This document shows, one piece after another, positions 57,801 through 64,000 of a DNA stretch of 64,000 bases; the first letter of the stretch is position 1, and the number at the start of each line of letters is the position of its first letter. Below the pieces are notes generated by a model. The model saw only the letters and a list, made by a program, of their open reading frames with translations. It was not told where the DNA came from and ran no database searches. The translations under genes were made by a program, and so were the position numbers. The stretch comes from Bugula neritina. Lineage: Eukaryota; Bryozoa; Gymnolaemata; Cheilostomatida; Bugulidae. Where the stretch lies: assembly GCA_964035545.1 (NCBI GenBank), contig OZ037766.1, positions 14,063,222 through 14,127,221 of the forward strand, written 5' to 3'.

Positions 57801-60800
57801 GTATTATATTATATTTTATTATATTATATTATATTATATTGTATTATATTATATTATACTGTACTATGTTATCTCATACTACATTATATTACATTGTATT
57901 ATATTATATTATATTATATTGTATTATATTGTAGGTCCTCAAGGCAAAGGATTTGGTGCAGCTAGTGATCCTTTTGATTCAGAATATATGGAGCAGCTTC
58001 AAGATCGGCTAATTCCCCGAGAACACTTAAAGTTGGGAAATGCATTAGGTCAAGGTCAATTTGGCAAGGTCTTTGCTGGGTCACTTGAAATGAAAAGTGG
58101 GTTAAAAAAGAAAGTGGCAGTAAAGACAATGAAAAGTAAGATTTTTTGCTAGCTAAAGTTACATTTATATAGCAGTGTACAATCCTTTTATTGCAAAAAT
58201 GCATTGTCGTAATATTTATGTCCTACAACACATTCTATTGTGTTAGAAATAACTAAAAAGCTCTTTGTTGTCATGGAGAAATTCAAGAAGTAGTTATAGC
58301 TCTAAATTATTTTCTAATCTCGTCAACAGTTTTCTACTCATGTGTCACAGCTTTAGTCATTATATTTTATATTTAGCTAAAGTGTTAGAATACAAACGTC
58401 ACTGGATAGCTGCCATATTGGTATGTAATTGAACTGATATTTTATTAAAATTTCTAGCTGATCTTCTCCTTACTGATGTTAAAGCTGTACCTAACTTTCT
58501 ACAAGAAGCTGTTTTGATGAAGGACTTTGACCATCCTAACGTCTTGGCCCTGATAGGGGTGGTGCTGAATGAAGAGAACATTCCCATGGTTGTCATTCCA
58601 CTGATGGTCAAAGGAGACTTGAAGAAAGTACTCCGAGATGAGAATGAAGTATGTTCTCTCCTTTGTAACATGAGTTGAATGGAAGACAATTACATATTGT
58701 CACTTAGTGAATGTCACAGTTATGATTAGTTGAATAAATTTTTAGAATCCGCTTTTAGAAACTCGAGTGATGCTTTTATTTTGACAGCTGACCATAAAAA
58801 CTCCAAAAGCATAATTCACAAAATAATAAAATTGTTGCTATACAAAGATTAAACAGTGGTGATTTTTTTAGAGTCAGCTATTGATAATACTTTACAATGA
58901 CGCTATAATATGACATCATGATAAGAAATGTTTTTCTATCTTCCAACTTTTGTTTTCACGTGCAGGGTTTCGTGGTTGGAGATCTATTGCACTTTGGGCT
59001 GCAAGCTGCATCTGGAATGAGCTATTTAGCTGAGAAGAATTTTATACACCGAGATTTGGCAGCTAGGAACTGTATGGTTGATGAGCAATATCTGGTGAAG
59101 ATAGCGGACTTTGGCTTGTCACATGACATTTACGGGGAGGATTATTACAGAGTGCAGGACAAGACTAAGCCACTTCCTGTTAAGTGGATGGCGTATGAGA
59201 GCCTTACAAGTGGCAAATACACCGTGCAGTCTGATGTGGTAAATTATTTCGCTGATAATTTATAATTTAGTACCTATTAACTATGGGCTACCAAATTGCT
59301 AGTTGAAAATTGTTTTATTGCATGATCACCAAAATAGGCTATTTTCTTTTTATTTTATTTTTGTAAGCATATTATTTCATTTCACATACTCATAGATCGA
59401 TTATAAGTTGTTGGTCATCAAAATTGATATCACACTGTCACTGAATATGAACTTTTCTATGATACTTGCATGTATGCATAGAGAGATAGAGAGAGTTGGA
59501 ACTTGGCAATTGTACAAAAACTAAAGTGTATAATAAGTTGCATAATGTTAATATTATTTTGTTGAAAGTCCAATTTTTAAAGCAGCATAATTTGATTTCT
59601 CAAACAGTAACAAGATTTTCAGGGACTCCACTAAAAACAAATGTCAGATCAAAGTCTGGGTCTTTTACAATCTTTACCTTTTCAATAAGTTATGACTTAT
59701 CTTTGACACCTCATCACTTGCTTACACTCTAATTCAGCACATCATGTCAACTCAAAGCACTTTTGTGGGTATCAAAGGATAAATGTTGAGATACATTCTT
59801 TGAATCATGATCATTTGTTGACCAACAACGCAATTGCCAGGCTATATTTCACTTGCTAATACAGCTCTGGAAAGTTTTCCTTGTTAAATCCAGGAATTCA
59901 TTATTAGATTGTTATTGCGTTAACTTGTGATACATGTTTTGATAAATAGGAAAGTAAATAGTCAGCAAATATTTCTAAATGCCAGTAATGTTTTCTACTT
60001 TGTTCCTTGTCAACAATTGCTATCAACAAACTGCTAGTAAAGTTATGTTCAACTTCACTACCCACACCAAGCTTGACTTGATAATTTCAAAGAAATGAAT
60101 ATTGGGCTGCAACAAATCTACATTAGAATTAGAAAAATATTTTTTCACAGTAGTAAGCAAGTTTAACAAGTTGAATGACTGAAGGCTGTAGAGCATCTCA
60201 TCTGTGATAATTGGTACATTCGTTGCAGTGGTCATACGGAGTGCTTTTGTGGGAAATACTAACGAGAGGAGAGACCCCTTATCCAGGAGTTAACAACTAC
60301 GAAATTAAAGATTTTCTCAAGATTGGCAAAAAACTGGATAGACCAAGTTTCTGCCCTGATGAAGTGTATGTTGCCTATCCTAAATGTGATTTTAAGATAA
60401 TTGCTATTTTTATCTTATGCAGATAAAATGCTGTTGCAAAGTTATAAAACCTAAAATATATTGACTGAACACATTGTATTTTATAAGGAATGACAGATTC
60501 CAAGAAAACAACAATTCAATTAGTTAACAACAACTGTTTTCAAATATATGCTGTATTTAAGAGAGAAATAAATTATGTGATTAGCATGTATGTGGCTTAT
60601 TTGTACTGCAACTGATGCTTAGGTATGACTTGATGTGTCAATGCTGGGACTTGAGACCTTCTGATCGCCCAAAATTCTCCAATATTTGTGAGCTGCTGGT
60701 ATCATTTATGCACTCTGATGGTGAATATAGCCGGCACATTACCAGTCAGATAGAAGATGATTACCTCGTGCAAACCTTTGCGGAAGAAGATAGTCCCATG

Positions 60801-62335
60801 TTCAGTGAACCAGCTTCTGAGTAAGTACTCTTTACAGTGAAATAACAGAGAAAAATAGAGCAAACTTGAACTGAACATGAGTTAATGTAAGCTGCAGATA
60901 GTAATGTCTGAACTCTCTGCACCATATTGCAGTGATGAGCATGTGCAGTAGTTTACTATTGAATATTGACTGATATTATTTGTGTACAAGATTCATTTAA
61001 TACTTCATTCTTGCTATAACTACAGATATGCACCTTTGCTCCAGGACAGGTAATGGCTCTTCTTGACTTTTTTGATTATGCAACAATCAATCTTGTGTAA
61101 TAATTTTCAAAATAGCTAAAAAGATTTCAAGGCTGCCTAAATTTGGCACTTCTTTATGTCATATCGCAACTGGCTATTAACACAATGTTATATAATAACT
61201 TTTCTGAATAAGTTTGTGTTATTATATTAGTAGAATTCTATACTAGTAATATACTTTTTGGCGTATGCCAAACACTGTATTAGTTAGAAGCAGCTCAGGT
61301 GATCTAGTCATACTAAAAGTGATTGGTGACGGATGAAAGTGTTGTTGATCAACTTCGATTACTGCATGTGCTCATTGATTTCACTTTTATTTTCCGCTTT
61401 AGAAGCTAATTCAATAATAAAATGAACTGATTCTATAAAGGATTTGTTCAAACACCACTTCGCTTTGTTTCAAGCAATTTTTGTAGTTGAAGATAGCAAG
61501 TGGAATTATTATATTTTCAAATACTAGAAGCAAGAGGTGCATACCGGTTTTGTATTTCACCAGTTTGTTGCTGGTCTTGTATGTATTACATGCTAATTTA
61601 GCTGAATTGTCGTTCAACCTGTGTGCATGTGTGCGTGTGTATACGAATGTGTGCATGTGTGTGCGTGTGTATTGTATTATTGTGGGTTGGGAATGAGATG
61701 AGCTTATTAGTCAAAACTTAAGATGTTCACTCAAAGTACACCCCAACCAAAAACTGTTACAGTGCCAGCAATGTTTTTATTAATATATTGGGTTTTTCAA
61801 TTTAGAAAAAGATTTTTTAAATGATATATGTTAACTAAAAGTATGACATTCCTGTTATATTTAAAATAAACTAAGTTTTAGCAGTTAATCTAAAAAATAA
61901 AACCAATATTGAAATCTATAAATATTGTATGTACAATTGGTGGCATGCCAGAACTTTAACAACATTGGTTGTTGTAGCTATGACATTGCTGAACCAGTAT
62001 TTGCTGCTCCTGGTAACCCAACCACTTCCAATGACCAATCGTCGCTGAACAAAAGCAACAACAACAGTAACAGATTCTCTCAACCATCTGAAAGAACGAC
62101 TGTTAAAAGGGTTACTAGTGACAACGACTACTTGCAGCCAACGCTCTCCTTAAAGAAACCCAACTCTGCCCTTTCTCTCACTGGTGTTGAAGGCTCCATT
62201 ACATCAAATGGTAAATCTGTTGGCTATAGCAAAAAAGGAAGTAATAATAAATCTGAAAAAATGAATCTGACTGGCATGAAACTTGCTAATCAAGCAGAAA
62301 GAAGCAAGCCTAATCCTTATTTACACGTGTTTTAA
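46195..62335 (+). CDS. MET-like receptor tyrosine kinase with LamN-EGF-IPT ectodomain
   Basis: A complete gene of 21 exons joined by eye; the frame is open across all junctions, giving 1,460 codons. A type I membrane receptor: signal peptide, about 220 unassigned residues, divergent laminin N-terminal domain (about 267-491), laminin-type EGF (about 491-622), IPT/TIG domains in the MET/plexin order (623-925), transmembrane helix (about 952-977), tyrosine kinase (about 1030-1300) and a tail to 1460. The paired activation-loop Tyr and the FVLDGV and GTNLDSI IPT blocks point to the MET/RON family with some TAM likeness. Sema and PSI, the ligand-binding head of MET, are absent. The start is the first ATG, giving a good signal peptide; an acceptor-like site 7 bp upstream suggests a leader exon. 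The ligand is unknown. No gene symbol is assigned because orthology needs a tree. Confidence 0.9.
46647..48183. other. receptor intron 1
   Basis: A 1.5 kb AT-rich intron; nothing recognised. Confidence 0.5.
48816..50167. other. receptor intron 3
   Basis: A 1.35 kb intron with a C12 run at 49067-49078 and an AT-rich inverted, near-palindromic stretch around 49300-49370. No coding sequence recognised. Confidence 0.5.
50168..51398 (+). CDS. receptor exons 4-6: divergent laminin N-terminal (LamN) domain
   Basis: Exons 50168-50453, 50578-50762 and 51195-51398 encode residues 267-491. The pattern follows laminin domain VI: a Cys pair at the start (CSC), [14 protein letters not shown] in place of the LTD..TWWQS block, [18 protein letters not shown] matching the VTLDLGKEYEVTYVRL strand, paired Cys around the NDC...RCET segment, and a closing [10 protein letters not shown] leading into the first EGF Cys, as laminins close with YAI.DI.V.G then CxC. 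LamN domains mediate polymerisation or ligand contact in laminins, netrins and usherin. Exon 4 ends in GAG|gcaagc, a GC-AG intron; no GT donor in the next 60 bases fits the alignment. Divergence is high, so a profile search is needed to confirm. Confidence 0.72.
50763..52004. other. receptor introns 5 and 6 around exon 6
   Basis: Introns 50763-51194 and 51399-52004, separated by exon 6. Both are AT-rich, with no element or coding sequence recognised. Confidence 0.5.
52005..52949 (+). CDS. receptor exons 7-8: laminin-type EGF region
   Basis: Exons 52005-52196 and 52751-52949 encode the end of residue 491 to 622. Exon 7 starts [11 protein letters not shown], the first loop of an EGF-like unit, then has a Ser/Gly-rich insert of about 45 residues unusual for a laminin EGF. 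Exon 8 continues [20 protein letters not shown] and then [10 protein letters not shown] with further Cys to RKC, a laminin-EGF pattern ([10 protein letters not shown] like the GP.CE.C core). It links the LamN domain to the IPT block, as LE repeats follow LamN in laminins. Confidence 0.8.
52197..52750. other. receptor intron 7
   Basis: A 0.55 kb intron; an open frame near its 3' end merely runs into exon 8. Nothing else recognised. Confidence 0.5.
53207..56743 (+). CDS. receptor exons 9-13: MET/plexin-type IPT domains with RRKR site
   Basis: Exons 53207-53343, 54038-54196, 55039-55153, 56165-56495 and 56577-56743 encode residues 623-925. IPT1 starts with [19 protein letters not shown], the textbook IPT strand pair. 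IPT2 starts [11 protein letters not shown], then [16 protein letters not shown] and [23 protein letters not shown] matches the GFxLDGV block shared by MET and plexins. IPT3 covers [13 protein letters not shown] to [23 protein letters not shown]. An RRKR furin-type site at residues 792-795 lies inside IPT2, just after a Cys-rich strand; in MET the furin site is in Sema instead. IPT domains act as a stalk and, in MET, also contact HGF. The order and spacing argue that this is a true MET/plexin relative. Confidence 0.87.
53344..56164. other. receptor introns 9-11
   Basis: Introns 53344-54037, 54197-55038 and 55154-56164, between the IPT exons. AT-rich; no element or extra exon recognised. Confidence 0.5.
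56744..57191. other. receptor intron 13
   Basis: A 0.45 kb intron; nothing recognised. Confidence 0.5.
57192..57417 (+). CDS. receptor exon 14: transmembrane and juxtamembrane segment
   Basis: Residues 926-1000. The hydrophobic stretch [20 protein letters not shown] plus AIFIIV (about residues 952-977) is the single membrane span, closed by VRRKQ as a stop-transfer signal. The juxtamembrane tail is Lys/Ser-rich ([18 protein letters not shown]) with one Tyr. I see no NPXY motif and no CBL-binding DpYR motif of the kind known in MET. The exon ends one base into a Gly codon. Confidence 0.93.
57418..57934. repeat. pentanucleotide (ATTAT-type) satellite filling receptor intron 14
   Basis: After a short unique start the intron is almost wholly variants of the pentamer attat/tatat with interspersed tattg, tactg and tatct units, in higher-order blocks (tactgtactatgttatctca recurs three times). 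The array runs up to the acceptor, so the splice AG (ttgtag) sits in repeat sequence. Long tyrosine/isoleucine/leucine-rich open frames here are an artefact of the period (15 nt = 5 codons). Confidence 0.95.
57935..60820 (+). CDS. receptor exons 15-19: tyrosine kinase domain
   Basis: Exons 57935-58135, 58458-58648, 58966-59238, 60229-60365 and 60623-60820 encode residues 1001-1333. All catalytic elements are present: glycine loop GQGQFGKV (1039-1046), VAVK Lys 1064, alphaC Glu 1084, HRDLAARN (Asp 1161, Asn 1166), DFG (Asp 1179), twin activation-loop tyrosines EDYYRV (1191-1192), [21 protein letters not shown] split across the exon 17/18 junction, and the RPSDRPKF end. The twin Tyr match MET Y1234/Y1235; PVKWMA and [10 protein letters not shown] are shared with MET and TAM kinases. 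No degenerate catalytic residue was found, so an active kinase is expected. Exon 19 continues into [20 protein letters not shown], an acidic tail with one Tyr. Confidence 0.96.
58136..58965. other. receptor introns 15 and 16 within the kinase
   Basis: Introns 58136-58457 and 58649-58965 flank exon 16. No element or extra exon recognised. Confidence 0.5.
59239..60228. other. receptor intron 17
   Basis: A 1 kb AT-rich intron between the activation segment and DVW; nothing recognised. Confidence 0.5.
61026..62335 (+). CDS. receptor exons 20-21: Tyr-bearing C-terminal tail
   Basis: Microexon 61026-61049 (24 nt) and last exon 61978-62335 encode residues 1334-1460. The microexon adds YAPLLQD; skipping it keeps the frame (GA|A or GA|C), so it may be alternative. 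The last exon opens with SYDIAEPVF, is Ser/Asn-rich (SNNNSN, then KKPNSALSL), contains DNDYLQPTL and ends PNPYLHVF with TAA. The Tyr motifs YAPL, YDIAEP, YLQP and YLHV are candidate SH2/PTB docking sites; YDIAEP resembles Crk-type pYDxP and YLQP a PLC/PI3K-like site, but this is inference. The tail resembles no MET tail I know. Confidence 0.87.
61050..61977. other. receptor intron 20
   Basis: A 0.93 kb intron with a GT-rich stretch (about 61620-61675, gtgtgcatgtgtgcgtgtgt type). No coding sequence recognised. Confidence 0.55.
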
Positions 62336-63202
62336 TATACATCTATTCATGCATGCAGTTTATTCCCATAGTTGCAGTTCAAAGTACATTTTATTCCACT
62401 TCCATAATTATATGCAGGTTTAAAACCTTCAGGTTTATTATTTTTCACAACACCATGTATGATCTTATATTATTTTTTCTGCCATTTTCTATGCACTGCT
62501 TTAATTTTACATCTGCAACGGGTTGGTTATTTTTTGAGCAATATGCATGCCTTATGTCTAACATATTTATACAAAATCATGATATTATGAAGAATAATTT
62601 TCAATGTATGTTCTATATTAAGTTTTAGCAGAATGCTAGGCTGCATAAAATTTCTCCATTAACTCTTATTTTGCTATTTCTTCATAATTGTCTTATTTAT
62701 ATCATAATCCAATCTTCAATATGTGCATTATACTTACAATTTTATTTTTATTTCAAAACCAATTTTTTTTTCATTCATATTTTGGTAAAAAACTTTTAGC
62801 AAAAGAATGTTGTGTTATTTTATAATTGCAAGATGATTTATTATACCTAAAAGAAAAACTATCAACAAAATATATATATTTTAAGCAAGCAATACTTTAC
62901 TAGTATTGAGCAGATTATAAGTCCTCACTCATAAGATACATTTTATTTAAGCTTCAGTCAATTATTAAACTGGCAGACCTGAAATCTTTAAAAGTACCAC
63001 TTGCTCTTGAAGTCATTGCATTATACCAAAACAACCAGCTATTTATTGCTTTTCACTTTCGTTGCTGCACATAGTTTTTTTTGATGCATTTGAGCCCAAA
63101 TTAACCACAACACATGGCATTGTGCAAGAAACTCTTATATGTAACAGAGTTAAGCCAATTATAGTCTCTCCCTTGCAGTCAGTCGATACGACTATGACTG
63201 TT
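62336..63202. other. receptor 3' UTR and region before the LINE fragment
   Basis: AT-rich sequence after the receptor stop. No canonical AATAAA was found; an ATTAAA lies at 62964-62969 and could serve as a polyadenylation signal. The sequence near 63062-63200 is probably the 3' end of the antisense retroelement. Confidence 0.4.
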
Positions 63203-64000
63203 TTATGGATTCGGCTTAAATTTGGTTGCAGCTCTCCACGCAGCTCTGTTGTCAGCTGTCTACTGCCAAGAACTCAAGTTTATTGCTCTCCATTTCATAT
63301 TCCTCTTAGCAACATCTTTAAGTCTGAGTCTAGGTTGCCCTGTATTTCGTTTACCCTCTTTCAGCTGAGAGTAGAGCAATTGTCTTGGTAGCCGGCTATG
63401 TTCCATCCTGTGCACATGGCCTAGCCATCTCAGGTTCTTTTCTATAAGGATGTCAGCCATGCTTGGCAAATTGGCACGTCTTAATATTTCTTCATTCGTA
63501 ATTTTGTCATACCATTTTACAGCCATAATGTCTCTCAATTGCCTCAACATGAGAGCGCTTAGCTTCTTCACCTGTGTCCTGTATATTGCCCATAATTCTG
63601 CTTTATACAGCAGGCTTGAGAGCACAACCGCTCTGTAGACTTTACACTTTACTCTGATGGATACGTGTCTGTTGTTCCAGAGTCTCTGCTGCAGCTTTCC
63701 GTAAGCCGCACTTGTTTTGCCTAGTCTGCTCCGTAGCTCTTTATCTATTTTTGCCGTACAGGAAACAGTGCTTCCTAGATAAGTAAAGTCTGAGGCAATT
63801 ACAACTGGTTCTTGATCTATCATTACAACTTCAGGTTTAGGTGGAGGGTGAATGAGTTTGATTGGCTGGTACATGCATTTTGTCTTTTTAATGTTGATTT
63901 TTAAGCTAAACTGAGCTGCTGCTTTTGCAAAGTTGTTCACCAGCACTTGCATATCTGCAGCGCAATGTGCCACCAAAGCACTGTCACCAGCTAACAACAT
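63203..64000 (-). pseudogene. non-LTR retrotransposon reverse transcriptase, 3' fragment, inactivated
   Basis: An antisense open frame running off the right edge of the window (to 64000, reading leftward) with LINE reverse-transcriptase similarity: a degenerate catalytic box reading LLAGDSALVAH where FADDxALVAH is expected (first Asp lost), KINIKKTKCMYQP, a FTYLGSTVS block, RVKCKVYRAVVLSSLLY, RQLRDIMAV and RWLGHVHRMEHSRLPRQ. This is a widespread invertebrate LINE lineage, probably RTE/CR1-like; the clade is not certain. The frame hits TAG at 63260-63262, after which family-like codons (TADNRAAWRAATKF) continue to a TAA at 63203-63205. With the lost catalytic Asp this is a dead copy. The rest lies beyond the window edge. 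Confidence 0.9.

Noticed and set aside
57470-58152. Long Tyr/Ile/Leu-rich open frames before the kinase
   Set aside because: They are the pentanucleotide satellite of intron 14; the receptor frame is restored only by splicing from 57417 to 57935.

Overview
The window is nuclear DNA of an invertebrate animal. It is AT-rich (judged by eye). Its genes are split into many short exons with GT-AG introns of about 0.1-2.6 kb, and it carries small DNA-transposon relics, a tRNA-type SINE relic, a LINE fragment and many tandem repeats. Supervillin and a MET/plexin-type receptor tyrosine kinase mark it as metazoan; I cannot resolve the phylum from the sequence.

Positions 414-38436 (+) hold the 3' part of a supervillin orthologue (SVIL/villin family). 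I placed 44 exons by eye, and the reading frame stays open across every junction. They give at least 2,672 codons after an incomplete first exon, ending in a villin headpiece with terminal Phe. The layout is a long basic, Ser-rich disordered N-terminal half, an array of seven copies of a short motif (consensus ELPSYMKPT), a conserved supervillin middle region, gelsolin-like repeats and the headpiece.

The intron at 25461-28057 holds a nested antisense ORF (357 codons) with a helical N-terminus, a Ser-rich middle and one C-terminal membrane segment followed by a short tail that looks KASH-like. A small membrane-protein ORF diverges from it on the + strand.

Positions 38764-46194 are intergenic, with a 30-bp minisatellite, a SINE-like relic and a short-period repeat field next to the next gene.

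Positions 46195-62335 (+) hold a complete receptor tyrosine kinase gene: 21 exons, 1,460 codons, in frame throughout. The order is signal peptide, unassigned N-terminal region, divergent laminin N-terminal (LamN) domain, laminin-type EGF, MET/plexin-style IPT domains with an RRKR site, transmembrane helix, intact tyrosine kinase and Tyr-bearing tail. The IPT block and kinase look like MET, but LamN-EGF stands where MET has Sema-PSI. This is the most notable item in the window. It uses one GC-AG intron, one intron made almost wholly of a pentanucleotide satellite, and a 24-nt microexon that carries a tyrosine.

The right edge (about 63200-64000, - strand) is the 3' part of a dead non-LTR retrotransposon reverse transcriptase. 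Supervillin acts at actin and membranes and the receptor signals from the cell surface, but nothing here shows that the two genes are functionally linked.
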